From Kaistia soli DSM 19436 (GTDB lineage: Bacteria; Pseudomonadota; Alphaproteobacteria; Rhizobiales; Kaistiaceae), in assembly GCF_900129325.1 (NCBI RefSeq), contig NZ_FQUP01000001.1, forward strand, positions 806,001 to 870,000: a stretch of DNA of 64,000 nt, read 5' to 3'. The notes beneath the pieces were generated by a model that ran no database searches, was not told the DNA's origin, and saw nothing but the letters and a program-made list of their open reading frames with translations. Below, piece after piece: positions 44,664-53,788 of the stretch. The translations under genes were made by a program, and so were the position numbers. Positions within the stretch are counted from its first letter, which is position 1, and every line of letters begins with the position of its first letter.

Positions 44664-46184
44664 CTAGAAGAAGCCGAGCTTCTTCGGGCTGTAGCTCACC
44701 AGCAGATTCTTGGTCTGCTGGTAGTGGTCGAGCATCGCCTTGTGGTTCTCGCGGCCGATGCCGGACTGCTTGTAGCCGCCGAAGGCCGCATGGGCCGGAT
44801 AGGCGTGATAGCAGTTGGTCCAGACCCGGCCGGCTTCGATGCCGCGGCCGAAGCGGTAGGCGCGGTTGCCGTCGCGCGTCCACACGCCGGCGCCGAGGCC
44901 GTAGAGCGTGTCATTGGCGATGGCGAGCGCTTCTTCCTCCGTCTTGAAGGTCGTCACCGACACCACGGGCCCGAAGATCTCCTCCTGGAAGATCCGCATC
45001 TTGTTGTGGCCCTTGAAGACGGTCGGCTGCACATAGTAGCCGCCGGCCAGTTCGCCCTCGAGTTCGGCGCGTGCGCCCCCGATGACGAGTTCAGCGCCTT
45101 CCTGCTTGCCGATGTCGATATAGGACAGGATCTTCTCGAGTTGCTCGCTGGACGCCTGCGCGCCCAGCATTGTCGTGCTGTCGAGCGGGCTGGCCTGCTT
45201 GATGGCGCGGATGCGGGGCAGCGCCCGCTCCATGAAGCGATCGTAGATATCTTCCTGGATCAGCGCGCGGCTCGGGCAGGTGCAGACCTCACCCTGGTTG
45301 AAGGCGAAGAGCACGAAGCCCTCGATCGCCTTGTCGAAGAAGTCGTCATCCGCTTCCGCGACGTCGGAGAAGAAGATGTTCGGCGATTTGCCGCCAAGTT
45401 CCAGCGTGACGGGAATGAGGTTCTGGCTGGCATACTGCATGATCAGCCGGCCGGTCGTCGTCTCGCCGGTGAAGGCGATCTTGGCGATGCGGTTCGACGA
45501 GGCGAGCGGCTTGCCGGCTTCGAGACCGAAGCCGTTGACGATGTTGAGCACGCCCGCCGGCAATAGGTCGGAGATCAGCTCGGCGAGGACGAGAATCGAG
45601 GCGGGCGTCTGTTCGGCCGGCTTCAGCACGACGCAATTGCCCGCCGCCAGCGCCGGCGCGAGCTTCCATACCGCCATCAGGATCGGGAAATTCCAAGGGA
45701 TGATCTGGCCGACGACGCCGAGCGGCTCATGGAAATGATAGGCGACGGTGTCATGGTCGAGTTCGGACAGCGAGCCTTCCTGCGCGCGGATCGCACCGGC
45801 GAAATAGCGGAAGTGATCGACGGCGAGCGGGATATCGGCATTGGTCGTCTCGCGGATCGGCTTGCCGTTGTCCCAGGTCTCGGCGAGCGCCAGAAGATCA
45901 AGGTTCTGTTCGAGGCGATCGGCGATCTGGTTGAGGATCAGGGCGCGGGCGGCGACGCTGGTGCGGCCCCAGGCGACCTTGGCCGCGTGGGCCGCGTTGA
46001 GAGCAAGTTCGACATCTTCCTTCTGCGAGCGCGGGATCTCGGTGATCTTGCGGCCGTTGATCGGTGAGGTGTTGTCGAAATAGCGACCGCCGACAGGCGG
46101 GACCCATTGGCCGCCGATGAAATTCTCGTAGCGCGGCTTGAAGGGAGCGGCCGTCTTGGCGCCAAGGAATTCGGGCTTGTTCAT
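44664..46184 (-). CDS. NAD-dependent (acet)aldehyde dehydrogenase, ExaC/AcoD type
   Basis: A 506-residue aldehyde dehydrogenase. Cofactor segment '[33 protein letters not shown]', catalytic Glu in '[15 protein letters not shown]' and catalytic Cys in '[15 protein letters not shown]' are all intact. The '[10 protein letters not shown]' context is that of ExaC/AldB/AcoD acetaldehyde dehydrogenases. GGAGG precedes the ATG at 46184. It oxidises an aldehyde to its acid; the DUF779 partner and the divergent AcoR-type activator point to ethanol, acetoin or another short-chain alcohol as upstream substrate. A -24/-12-like promoter lies just upstream. Confidence 0.92.
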   Translation of the reverse strand: MNKPEFLGAKTAAPFKPRYENFIGGQWVPPVGGRYFDNTSPINGRKITEIPRSQKEDVELALNAAHAAKVAWGRTSVAARALILNQIADRLEQNLDLLALAETWDNGKPIRETTNADIPLAVDHFRYFAGAIRAQEGSLSELDHDTVAYHFHEPLGVVGQIIPWNFPILMAVWKLAPALAAGNCVVLKPAEQTPASILVLAELISDLLPAGVLNIVNGFGLEAGKPLASSNRIAKIAFTGETTTGRLIMQYASQNLIPVTLELGGKSPNIFFSDVAEADDDFFDKAIEGFVLFAFNQGEVCTCPSRALIQEDIYDRFMERALPRIRAIKQASPLDSTTMLGAQASSEQLEKILSYIDIGKQEGAELVIGGARAELEGELAGGYYVQPTVFKGHNKMRIFQEEIFGPVVSVTTFKTEEEALAIANDTLYGLGAGVWTRDGNRAYRFGRGIEAGRVWTNCYHAYPAHAAFGGYKQSGIGRENHKAMLDHYQQTKNLLVSYSPKKLGFF

Positions 46185-46218
46185 GGTTTCCTCCCATGGT
46201 GAACACGCCCTTCCGTTC

Positions 46219-46234
46219 TGCACCGGCCATGCCG
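46219..46234 (-). promoter_or_regulatory. Sigma-54-type promoter of the aldehyde dehydrogenase operon
   Basis: Read on the reverse strand, CGGCATGGCCGGTGCA matches the -24/-12 consensus TGGCACG-N4-TTGCA at 9 of 12 defined positions, with GG and GC at the right spacing. The predicted start point is about 24 nt before the ATG, leaving room for the GGAGG site. Confidence 0.5.
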
Positions 46235-46395
46235 ACGGCGCCGAGCGGCCCGGCAATTCCATGCTGCATAGCGGTAAGTACCTGACAGAAATAACGTCGG
46301 CTATCGATCGCTTCGCCGACGCTCGCTTGGATGTGGACGCCACCGGAATTTGGGTGCAACAGTTTTCGAAGGGGACTGAGGCAGCACGCGACATG

Positions 46396-46412
46396 TGTTG
46401 CAGGATGCCACA
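46396..46412. promoter_or_regulatory. Dyad, probable AcoR-type upstream activating sequence
   Basis: TGTTGCA-GGA-TGCCACA is an inverted repeat with 6 of 7 arm positions matching. It lies about 185 bp upstream of the -12 element of the dehydrogenase promoter, a normal enhancer distance, and 18 bp before the acoR-type start, where it could also mediate self-control. A further half-site TGCAACA is at 46355-46361. Confidence 0.5.
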
Positions 46413-46429
46413 GTCGGGAGGACGAGATC

Positions 46430-48334
46430 ATGGCGCAATCCGTGGCAGGGGATACTGTCGAGGCAGCGCGTCGACGCTTCTTTCTGGAGGGCGGATCTCC
46501 GGAAGGACTGGTCGCGGCCCCGATCCTGCGGTCGTGGCAGCGCTGTTCCTCCAACGGGCTCGATGTCGGCGACCGGCCTCAGCTCGAGCCGATGAGCAGC
46601 ACGGCACTCCGTGAAGAGCAGGAGCGGCACGATCTTTTGCGGCGGATCACGCGGCCCGAGATGATGGCGCTGCGGCAGGAGGCAAAGCTCACCGACAGCG
46701 TGGTAATTCTTACCGACGGCCAGGGCCTTGTGCTGGAGATGGCCGGAAATCCGGAATTCGCCGGCCGCGCGTCGCGCGTGGCGCTGCGTCCTGGAGTCGC
46801 CTGGAACGAGGCCGCGATCGGCACCAACGCCATCGGCACCGCGCTGGTCGAGCGCCGGCCGATCGGCGTGCATGGCGGCGAACACTTCTTCGAGCCGCAC
46901 CGGATCCTGACCTGCGCCGCTGCCCCGATCTTCGATCCCCGTGGTGAGCTGGCGGGCGTCCTCGACATGTCCAGCCATGCCTCGATCCGGCATGTGCACG
47001 CGCTCGGCCTCGTGCGGATTGCCGTCGAGCAAATCGAGCATCGGCTGTTTGAGCGCGATTTTGCCGGCTGCAGCGTGCTGCGCTTTCATGAAGAGGCTGA
47101 ACTGGTCGGGACGGCGCGCGAGGCCGTGCTCGTTTTTGAAGGCGACCGTCTCGTCGGCGCCAACCGGCGCGGCCTCGGCCTGCTTAAGCTGGACTGGTCG
47201 GCGCTCGACAGCGTCCGCCTGCCGGAGCTGTTTGAGGGCGTCGACGTCTCTGACGAGATCAAGGCGCTGCGGAGCCGCACCGGCAGTATCCTGCATGGCC
47301 GACTAGCCCCGCCGTCGCAGGTGGCCTCACGCCCTGCTGCAACACCGGCGCGCGGACGATCGGAGGCGCGCGAACCGGTATTCGACGCTGCAACGAGCGC
47401 TGCCCTTGAGCGCGCGGTGCGCCTCGTCGAAGCCGACGTACCGGTTCTCGTGCATGGCGAGACTGGCGCCGGCAAAGAGGTATTTGCCCGCCGCGTCCAT
47501 GCCGGCAGCCGCCGCGGCAGCGGACCATTCATCGCGGTCAATTGCGCCGCCCTCCCCGACAGCCTGATCGAAGCGGAGCTGTTCGGCTATGAGGAGGGTG
47601 CCTTCACCGGCGCGCGGCGCCAGGGGCAAAGCGGCCTGCTGCGGCAGGCCGATGGCGGCATCCTGTTCCTCGACGAGATCGGCGACATGCCGCTTGCGGC
47701 ACAGGGCCGGCTGCTGCGCGTGTTGCAGGAGCGTCAGGTGGTTCCCCTTGGTGGCGGAACACCGGTTGCCGTCGATTTCGCCCTGCTCTGCGCGACGCAT
47801 CGACCGCTGGCGGCGCTGGTCGAGAGCGGCGGCTTCCGGTCCGATCTCTATTTCCGCATCGCCCAATATGTCGTCGAACTGCCGGCGCTCCGGGAAATCG
47901 CCGACCGCGAGGCGCTGGTCCGCCGTGTCTGGTCCGGGCTTGGCGGAGATGAAGCAGGCGTACGGCTCACCGACGAGACGCTTGCGGCGCTTGCGGCTTA
48001 CGACTGGCCGGGCAATTTCCGCCAGCTCTCGGGTATGCTGAAGGCGCTTATCGCGCTCGCCGAGCCGGGAAAGCCGCTGCCGCTCGCTGCCCTGCCGGCC
48101 GAGATCCTCCACCACCGGCCGCTGGTTGGCGCGCAGGTGTCGCAACGCAGCGAGGCACAGGTGCCTGCGGATGGCAGCCTCTCGGCATTGACGCGCGAGG
48201 CGATGGCGCGTGCTGTCGAGGACTGTGGCGGCAATCTCTCGCGCGCCGCGCGGAAACTCGGGATCGACCGTTCGACGCTCTATCGACGGCTGATCTGGAA
48301 AAGCGGCGGGCCGGAGACCCGCCACTCCCCTTGA
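46430..48334 (+). CDS. AcoR-type sigma-54-dependent transcriptional activator
   Basis: A 634-residue activator: an N-terminal sensor region with 'ILRSWQRCSSNGLD' and a GAF-type domain ('GVAWNEAAIGTNAIGTALVERRPIGVHGGEHFF', a strong AcoR-family signature), then a sigma-54 AAA+ domain with Walker A 'VHGETGAGKEVFAR' (about residue 345), 'EEGAFTGARRQG' (the sigma-54 contact loop) and Walker B 'GILFLDEIGDMP', and a C-terminal Fis-type helix-turn-helix ('CGGNLSRAARKLGIDRSTLYRRL'). The start has GGGAGG upstream. It faces the aldehyde dehydrogenase operon and is its likely activator. Confidence 0.9.
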   Translation: MAQSVAGDTVEAARRRFFLEGGSPEGLVAAPILRSWQRCSSNGLDVGDRPQLEPMSSTALREEQERHDLLRRITRPEMMALRQEAKLTDSVVILTDGQGLVLEMAGNPEFAGRASRVALRPGVAWNEAAIGTNAIGTALVERRPIGVHGGEHFFEPHRILTCAAAPIFDPRGELAGVLDMSSHASIRHVHALGLVRIAVEQIEHRLFERDFAGCSVLRFHEEAELVGTAREAVLVFEGDRLVGANRRGLGLLKLDWSALDSVRLPELFEGVDVSDEIKALRSRTGSILHGRLAPPSQVASRPAATPARGRSEAREPVFDAATSAALERAVRLVEADVPVLVHGETGAGKEVFARRVHAGSRRGSGPFIAVNCAALPDSLIEAELFGYEEGAFTGARRQGQSGLLRQADGGILFLDEIGDMPLAAQGRLLRVLQERQVVPLGGGTPVAVDFALLCATHRPLAALVESGGFRSDLYFRIAQYVVELPALREIADREALVRRVWSGLGGDEAGVRLTDETLAALAAYDWPGNFRQLSGMLKALIALAEPGKPLPLAALPAEILHHRPLVGAQVSQRSEAQVPADGSLSALTREAMARAVEDCGGNLSRAARKLGIDRSTLYRRLIWKSGGPETRHSP

Positions 48335-48344
48335 TGGGTGGCCT

Positions 48345-48704
48345 TCAACCGAAGCGGTTTGTACCCGGGGTGCCTGGCTTCAAATACCAATAGAGCAGCA
48401 CCAGAGCGCCGATCAGCGGAATGAGCGTCAGGAAGATCCACCAGCCGCTGCGATCGGTATCGTGCAGGCGCCGCACCGTGACGGCGAGATTCGGCAAGAT
48501 GGTCGCCAGCGACCAGAGACCCGAGAGCGGACCAGCCGACTGCATCGAATCATAGTCCCAGCCAAACGCGTTATCGAGCGCGTAGGCGATGATGCTGACG
48601 ATGACGGTGAACAGCACCCACCACCAGAATTCCGAGCGTGGCGCGCGGCCCGAGAAGGTCACATATTTCGAAAAGACGGTCTTGACCGCCGTCGTCATGT
48701 TCAT
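48345..48704 (-). CDS. DUF805 family membrane protein
   Basis: A 119-residue inner-membrane protein. The DUF805 signature 'YVTFSGRAPRSEFWWWVLF' opens the protein, followed by helices at about 28-45, 62-75 and 90-108, and 'VRRLHDTDRSGWWIFL', the second family hallmark. Function is unknown; family members are often multicopy. The alternative start two codons downstream (48698) is equally possible. Confidence 0.9.
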   Translation of the reverse strand: MNMTTAVKTVFSKYVTFSGRAPRSEFWWWVLFTVIVSIIAYALDNAFGWDYDSMQSAGPLSGLWSLATILPNLAVTVRRLHDTDRSGWWIFLTLIPLIGALVLLYWYLKPGTPGTNRFG

Positions 48705-48892
48705 GGATCAGCTCCCATTTTGGGCGCAGCCCCGTCCTGCGCTTCCAGCCCTCAACCGGTCTGACGCAGCCTGCGACAATCCGGACAACCTCGATTCTCG
48801 CACCGAAGTCTGAACAGTTCGTCAGCCCTGGCTGTGCCTCATCGCGCCCTGCGGCCGGACTGCAACAGCGCGATGATTTCTCCACAGGCCGG
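48705..48892. other. Intergenic region upstream of an orphan terminator
   Basis: This non-coding stretch separates the leftward DUF805 gene from the rightward ftsK gene. It contains no convincing ORF. Because a terminator-like hairpin follows on the + strand, a short untranslated RNA or an ftsK leader may begin here; I could not place a promoter. Confidence 0.35.
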
Positions 48893-48923
48893 AAGCGCAG
48901 AATCGCGCGATTCCGCGCTTTTT
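48893..48923 (+). terminator. Terminator-like hairpin upstream of ftsK
   Basis: AAGCGC, an A.C mismatch, GAATC, loop GCGC, GATTC, then GCGCTT running into TTTTT. The stem has 11 pairs and the T-run is on the + strand. The nearest upstream + strand gene (acoR-type) ends 560 bp away with a leftward gene in between, so the hairpin has no obvious coding partner. Confidence 0.55.
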
Positions 48924-49029
48924 GCCAGCAAGCCCGACGCGCTCAAAACCCTTCGTTAACGCTGTGGTCCTTATGCCTGAGGCGTCAACAACGGACTCCA
49001 GAGCCTCCGAGCGCAAGGTCTTCGGCATC

Positions 49030-51573
49030 ATGCGATCTCCACCGCGTCCCCCTCATTCTCCGGACAGTTCGGCTACCGGGAGCAGTGCGCTCTCCGGCCG
49101 CGCCAACGAGAACGGCGCAGCCGAAGACAAGGGCCGCCCCGAGCGCGGCACGCTTCATCTGCGCCGCCCGATCGATGCACGTCCGGATGCAGGCAAGCCG
49201 AATGCCGGCAAGCCTGATCCCTTCCAGTTGCGCGCCGAGGACCTCGCCTCGCTCGACACCGTGCCGAGCTGGCTTCGGCCGTTCACGACGACGCCGACGA
49301 GCCGCTTCACGCGGACCCCTGACTATCTGATGCGGCCGCGCGACGAGGAAGCGGCTCCGCTGCCGATGCCGCCTCGCCCGCAGCCGAAGGCACCGACGAC
49401 GCGTCTTCATCCTCCGGCGCGCGGACCGGCCGCCCCAAGCCGGCCGGTACCGCCTACGCCGCCCGTGATCGAGGATCATCCGGCTGCCGTGCCGGCAGTT
49501 TCCCCGCCACAAGCCTCGGACGAGCCGGAGGCACCTGTCGAAACGCTGGAGCCCGTGATGGACGGCATCGAGACGCCCGCCTCCATCCGCCGCATCGCGC
49601 GGTTGATCCGCACCGACATCACCGTTCCGCCGGCGCGCATCGCCGAGCAGGATGACGAGCCGCTGCCGCCGGAAAGCCATGCCGAGCGCGGCGCCGAAGC
49701 GCGCGCGATCGAAATCAGCCCGCCTGAGAGCATCGCGCCGACCATCCTGCCAATCGAGCCGCCGCTCCGCGCCACGGTCCGCGTCTCCTTCGTGTGGCCC
49801 GTCGATGAGGGCATGCATGACGAGCCCGAAACGAAAGCCGATGACACCGAAACCATCGAACTGCCGCCCCTGAAGCCGCAGCCGGTTGTCGCCGGGCCGG
49901 CAAAGCCTGCCATCGTGCGGGAGACCGTAGCGGCGCCCGTCGCCGTTGCGCCCGTCATCGAGGCACCGAAGGTTGCAGCTCCACTGGTCGCCGAGGCTGC
50001 CCCTCCGGCGGTGACGACGGTCGCTCGCCCGCACCCCGTTGCCGCGAGCGGAGACTACGAGTTCCCATCGCTGGAGCTACTCGCCAAGCCGCCGCTGGTC
50101 GAGCCGGATTCCGAGCTTTCGGAAGAGGCACTGGTCCGCAATTCGACGACACTGCAGCAGACGCTGCGTGACTTCGGCGTGCGCGGCGAGATCATCGACG
50201 CCAATCCCGGTCCTGTCGTCACGCTCTATGAACTGGAGCCGGCGCCTGGCACGAAGTCGTCGCGCGTCATCGCGCTCTCGGCTGACATCGCCCGCTCGAT
50301 GAGCGCTGTCTCAGCGCGCGTCGCGGTGGTCGAGGGACGCAATGTCATCGGCATCGAGCTGCCCAACCATCGCCGCGAGACGGTGTGGCTGCGCGAACTG
50401 CTGGAGAGCCATGAATTCACGGAGGCGCGCGCCAAGCTCGGCATCTGCCTCGGCAAGACGATCGGCGGCGAATCGGTGATCGTCGATCTCGCCAAAATGC
50501 CGCATCTGCTCGTCGCAGGCACCACCGGCTCGGGCAAGTCGGTCGCCATCAACACGATGATCCTGTCGCTGCTCTACCAGTATCGCCCCGAGGCGTGCCG
50601 GTTGATCATGATCGACCCGAAAATGCTCGAGCTCTCCGTCTATGACGGCATTCCGCATCTCCTGACACCCGTCGTTACGGACCCCAAGAAGGCCGTCGTC
50701 GCGCTCAAATGGGCCGTGCGCGAGATGGAGGAGCGCTATCGAAAGATGTCGCGCCTTGGCGTGCGGAACATCGACGGCTTCAATGCTCGCGTTGCAGAAG
50801 CGCGGGAGAAGGGCGAGGTGATCACGCGCCAGGTGGCGACCGGCTTCGACAAGGACACCGGCGACATCACCCATGAAGAAGAGGTGATGGATCTCTCGGC
50901 GCTGCCTTATATCGTCGTCATCGTCGATGAGATGGCCGACCTGATGATGGTCGCCGGCAAGGACATCGAAGGCGCAATCCAGCGTCTCGCGCAGATGGCC
51001 CGCGCCGCCGGCATCCATATCGTCATGGCGACGCAGCGTCCCTCGGTCGACGTCATCACCGGCACGATCAAGGCCAACTTCCCGACCCGCATCTCCTTCC
51101 AGGTGACGTCGAAGATCGACAGCCGCACCATTCTCGGCGAAATGGGCGCCGAGACGCTGCTCGGCCAGGGCGACATGCTCTACATGGCCGGCGGCGGGCG
51201 TATCCAGCGCGTGCACGGCCCGTTCGTCTCGGATCACGAGGTGGAGAAGGTCGTCGCACATCTGAAGATGCAGGCGCGTCCGGAATATCTCGACGCCGTC
51301 ACCTCGGACGAGGAAGACGAGGCCGAGGCGGCCGTGCCGGCAGAGGACGCTGCCGTGTTCGACAAGGGCTCATTCGGCGACGACAGCTCGGACGCCTATG
51401 ATCAGGCGGTGGCGATCGTGCTGCGCGACAAGAAGGCCTCGACCTCCTACATCCAGCGCCGCCTGCAGATCGGCTATAACCGCGCCGCCTCGATCATGGA
51501 GCGCATGGAGAAGGAAGGCATCGTTGGTCCGGCCAACCATGCCGGCAAGCGCGAGATTCTTCGCGAGCGCTGA
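49030..51573 (+). CDS. ftsK: FtsK/SpoIIIE DNA translocase lacking the membrane domain
   Basis: 847 residues from the ATG at 49030 (AAGG upstream); in-frame ATGs at 48973 and 48922 would lengthen it. The first 350 residues are a disordered Pro/Ala/Glu-rich linker with no transmembrane helix. Then come the FtsK alpha/beta motor ('[24 protein letters not shown]', Walker A '[14 protein letters not shown]' at about 495, Walker B '[14 protein letters not shown]', '[22 protein letters not shown]') and the C-terminal gamma winged helix ('[28 protein letters not shown]'), which reads KOPS-type polarity signals. It should pump DNA to resolve chromosome termini, but must be recruited to the septum through its linker or by another FtsK. 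Confidence 0.9.
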   Translation: MRSPPRPPHSPDSSATGSSALSGRANENGAAEDKGRPERGTLHLRRPIDARPDAGKPNAGKPDPFQLRAEDLASLDTVPSWLRPFTTTPTSRFTRTPDYLMRPRDEEAAPLPMPPRPQPKAPTTRLHPPARGPAAPSRPVPPTPPVIEDHPAAVPAVSPPQASDEPEAPVETLEPVMDGIETPASIRRIARLIRTDITVPPARIAEQDDEPLPPESHAERGAEARAIEISPPESIAPTILPIEPPLRATVRVSFVWPVDEGMHDEPETKADDTETIELPPLKPQPVVAGPAKPAIVRETVAAPVAVAPVIEAPKVAAPLVAEAAPPAVTTVARPHPVAASGDYEFPSLELLAKPPLVEPDSELSEEALVRNSTTLQQTLRDFGVRGEIIDANPGPVVTLYELEPAPGTKSSRVIALSADIARSMSAVSARVAVVEGRNVIGIELPNHRRETVWLRELLESHEFTEARAKLGICLGKTIGGESVIVDLAKMPHLLVAGTTGSGKSVAINTMILSLLYQYRPEACRLIMIDPKMLELSVYDGIPHLLTPVVTDPKKAVVALKWAVREMEERYRKMSRLGVRNIDGFNARVAEAREKGEVITRQVATGFDKDTGDITHEEEVMDLSALPYIVVIVDEMADLMMVAGKDIEGAIQRLAQMARAAGIHIVMATQRPSVDVITGTIKANFPTRISFQVTSKIDSRTILGEMGAETLLGQGDMLYMAGGGRIQRVHGPFVSDHEVEKVVAHLKMQARPEYLDAVTSDEEDEAEAAVPAEDAAVFDKGSFGDDSSDAYDQAVAIVLRDKKASTSYIQRRLQIGYNRAASIMERMEKEGIVGPANHAGKREILRER

Positions 51574-51604
51574 CAGTCCGACGCCTCGCACGGCGCCCTG
51601 ATCC

Positions 51605-51640
51605 GGCCCTCTCCCGTCTAGGGGAGAGGGCCTTTTCTTT
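51605..51640 (+). terminator. Intrinsic terminator of ftsK
   Basis: GGCCCTCTCCC, a 6-nt loop, GGGAGAGGGCC, then TTTTCTTT: an 11-bp perfect stem with a T-run, 32 bp past the ftsK stop. Confidence 0.9.
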
Positions 51641-51792
51641 GAATGGAGCTGCCAGCGCGCCTCCGATGGGTCCACGCGTCGTGCCACCCAGCTATGGCGG
51701 GCCATAGCCGGCTTCCGTGAGGTCGTCGCCGGCCTCTCGCCGACGGGCGGAACGGAGAGGCAAGACCAAAGCCAAGGACAAGCTGCTTGACC

Positions 51793-51815
51793 GACTGTTG
51801 TAAAATGCAACAGTC
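51793..51815. promoter_or_regulatory. Perfect dyad upstream of the MHS transporter, similar to the AcoR-type site
   Basis: GACTGTTG-N7-CAACAGTC is a perfect 8+8 bp inverted repeat around TAAAATG. Its inner 17 bp, TGTTGTAAAATGCAACA, align with the acoR-upstream dyad TGTTGCAGGATGCCACA at 13 of 17 positions with identical spacing, which suggests the same activator binds both. Confidence 0.55.
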
Positions 51816-51839
51816 CCTGGGGCTTCGAGACTTTCGGAC

Positions 51840-51855
51840 CGGCACGGCCGATGCG
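51840..51855 (+). promoter_or_regulatory. Sigma-54-type promoter element upstream of the MHS transporter
   Basis: CGGCACGGCCGATGCG has GGCACG and TGC at the -24/-12 spacing (9 of 12 consensus positions) and is identical at 13 of 16 positions to the element before the aldehyde dehydrogenase. The dyad centre is only about 50 bp upstream of the -12 GC, closer than usual, and the leader would be about 185 nt. Confidence 0.4.
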
Positions 51856-52049
51856 CCTTCGCCTTCGTAAGGTCTATATTGACCAGAACGGACCGTGCTC
51901 CACCCCTTCGACACGATTGACAAAAGTTCAACATCCTCATCTGCTGCTCCAAGGGGATTCTTTACTGGAGCAAACGGCGCGGCCCGCTTGAACGAGGCCG
52001 AGTAGATTCCCTGAGGGAACATCGACAAGCAGCCGACCAGGGAGGGGAC
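51856..52049. other. Leader/intergenic region before the MHS transporter
   Basis: No ORF of note. The only clear signal is AGGGAGGGG ending 3 nt before the ATG at 52050. Confidence 0.5.
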
Positions 52050-53753
52050 ATGTCAACGCGGTCAGTTCCGAGCACGGGCGAGGATCCCGTGCGGCCAATG
52101 ACGCGGGAAGAGAAGAAAGTCATCTTCGCGTCATCGCTCGGCACCGTTTTCGAATGGTACGATTTCTATCTGTACGGCGCGCTGGCGACGATCATCGGCG
52201 CGCAGTTCTTCAGCCAGTTTCCGAAGGCAACGGCCGACATCTTCGCATTGCTCGCCTTCGCCGCAGGTTTTCTCGTCCGGCCGTTCGGCGCGCTGGTCTT
52301 CGGCCGTCTCGGTGATCTCGTTGGCCGCAAATACACGTTCCTTGTCACGATCCTGATCATGGGCCTCTCCACCTTCGTGGTCGGCCTGCTGCCCGGCTAC
52401 AACCAGATCGGCGTTGCAGCACCGATCATCCTGATCGCCGCACGCCTGCTGCAGGGACTGGCGCTAGGCGGCGAATATGGCGGCGCGGCCACGTATGTCG
52501 CCGAGCATGCCCCGCATGGGCGGCGCGGCTTCTATACATCCTGGATCCAGACGACAGCGACGCTTGGCCTGTTCCTGTCGCTGATCGTCATCCTATTCTC
52601 GCGCACCATCATCGGTGAAGCAGCCTTTGCTGCATGGGGTTGGCGTATTCCCTTCCTCGTTTCGGTGGTTTTGCTCGGCATTTCCCTGTGGATCCGCCTG
52701 CAACTCAATGAATCGCCCGCCTTCCTGAAGATGAAGGAGGAAGGGACGCATTCGAAGGCGCCACTCAAGGAAGCCTTCGGTACTTGGTCGAATGCCAAGA
52801 TCGCGCTCTTGGCGCTTTTCGGCCTCACCATGGGCCAGGGCGTCGTCTGGTACACCGGCCAGTTCTACGCGCTGTTCTTCATGCAATCGATCCTGAAGGT
52901 CGATGGCTACACGGCCAACCTGCTGATCGCCTGGTCGTTGGTTCTCGGCACCGGCTTCTTCGTGTTCTTCGGCTGGCTCTCGGACAAGATCGGCCGCAAG
53001 CCGATCATCATGGCCGGCTGCCTGATCGCGGCGGTCTGCTACTTCCCGCTGTTCCAGGCCCTCACGACGGCGGCCAATCCCGCGCTGGAAAAGGCGCTGG
53101 ACACGGTCAAGGTCGAGGTCGTCGCCGATCCGGCAAATTGCGGCAAGCTCTTCAACCCGGTCGGCACGCGGGTCTTCACCGCACCCTGCGATACGGCGCG
53201 CGACTTCCTGGCGAAGAACTCGATCCGCTATTCGACGACGGAGGCTGCGGCGGGCAGCCCGGTCCAGATCACGATCAACGGCCAGGCATTCCCGGCCTTT
53301 GACCCGGCCGGGGCGGCCGATCCCAAGGCCGCGCGGGCCGATTGGGACAAGGCCACGCTCGCGGCGCTCCAGGCCGCCGGCTATCCCAAGGCGGCCGATC
53401 CCGGCATCGTCAAGATGACGAACCCGTTCGACCTCAACGGCCAGGTCCTCGCCGTCATCGGCCTCCTGTTCATCCTCGTCCTCTTCGTGACGATGGTGTA
53501 CGGCCCGATCGCGGCAGCATTGGTCGAGCTGTTCCCGACCCGCATTCGCTATACGTCGATGTCACTGCCCTATCACATCGGCAATGGCTGGTTCGGCGGC
53601 CTGTTGCCGGCGACGGCCTTTGCCATGGTGGCGCAGACGGGCGACATCTATTTCGGCCTCTGGTATCCGATCATCTTTGCCGGCATCTGCTTCGTAATCG
53701 GCATGCTGTTCCTGTCGGAAACCAAGGATCGCGATATCTACGCCGACGATTGA
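52050..53753 (+). CDS. MFS transporter, metabolite:H+ symporter (MHS) type, with large extra loop
   Basis: A 567-residue, 12-helix transporter. MHS signatures: 'FASSLGTVFEWYDFYLYGALATIIGAQFF', 'RPFGALVFGRLGDLVGRKYTF', 'GLALGGEYGGAATYVAEHAPHGRRGFYTSWIQTTATLG'. Between about residues 343 and 460 lies an extra segment of about 117 residues, hydrophilic and with two cysteines ('ANCGKLF', 'APCDTARDF'), placed between late helices so that it should face the periplasm. The last helices contain 'VYGPIAAALVELFPTRIRYTSMSLPYHIGNGWFGG'. MHS transporters carry small acids or betaines; the substrate is unknown. The shared regulatory sites suggest a compound linked to the aldehyde dehydrogenase, for instance a short-chain acid. 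Confidence 0.9.
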   Translation: MSTRSVPSTGEDPVRPMTREEKKVIFASSLGTVFEWYDFYLYGALATIIGAQFFSQFPKATADIFALLAFAAGFLVRPFGALVFGRLGDLVGRKYTFLVTILIMGLSTFVVGLLPGYNQIGVAAPIILIAARLLQGLALGGEYGGAATYVAEHAPHGRRGFYTSWIQTTATLGLFLSLIVILFSRTIIGEAAFAAWGWRIPFLVSVVLLGISLWIRLQLNESPAFLKMKEEGTHSKAPLKEAFGTWSNAKIALLALFGLTMGQGVVWYTGQFYALFFMQSILKVDGYTANLLIAWSLVLGTGFFVFFGWLSDKIGRKPIIMAGCLIAAVCYFPLFQALTTAANPALEKALDTVKVEVVADPANCGKLFNPVGTRVFTAPCDTARDFLAKNSIRYSTTEAAAGSPVQITINGQAFPAFDPAGAADPKAARADWDKATLAALQAAGYPKAADPGIVKMTNPFDLNGQVLAVIGLLFILVLFVTMVYGPIAAALVELFPTRIRYTSMSLPYHIGNGWFGGLLPATAFAMVAQTGDIYFGLWYPIIFAGICFVIGMLFLSETKDRDIYADD

Positions 53754-53762
53754 TCGCATTTC

Positions 53763-53784
53763 GGGGCGGCCTCGCGGCCGCCCC
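53763..53784. terminator. Bidirectional hairpin between convergent genes
   Basis: GGGGCGGCC-TCGC-GGCCGCCCC, a perfect 9-bp stem with a 4-nt loop, fills the gap between the transporter stop and the LacI-type stop. There is no T-run on either strand. Confidence 0.5.
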
Positions 53785-53788
53785 GGTC

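Noticed and set aside
46345-46361. A second full activator dyad around TGCAACA
   Set aside because: The left arm (GGAATTT) does not match TGTTGCA at all; it is a half-site only.
46438-46470. Possible tRNA, rRNA or CRISPR structures in the window
   Set aside because: No cloverleaf with a CCA-side T-loop, no rRNA core sequence and no regularly spaced direct repeats were seen anywhere; the region named is just an example of locally repetitive GC-rich coding sequence.
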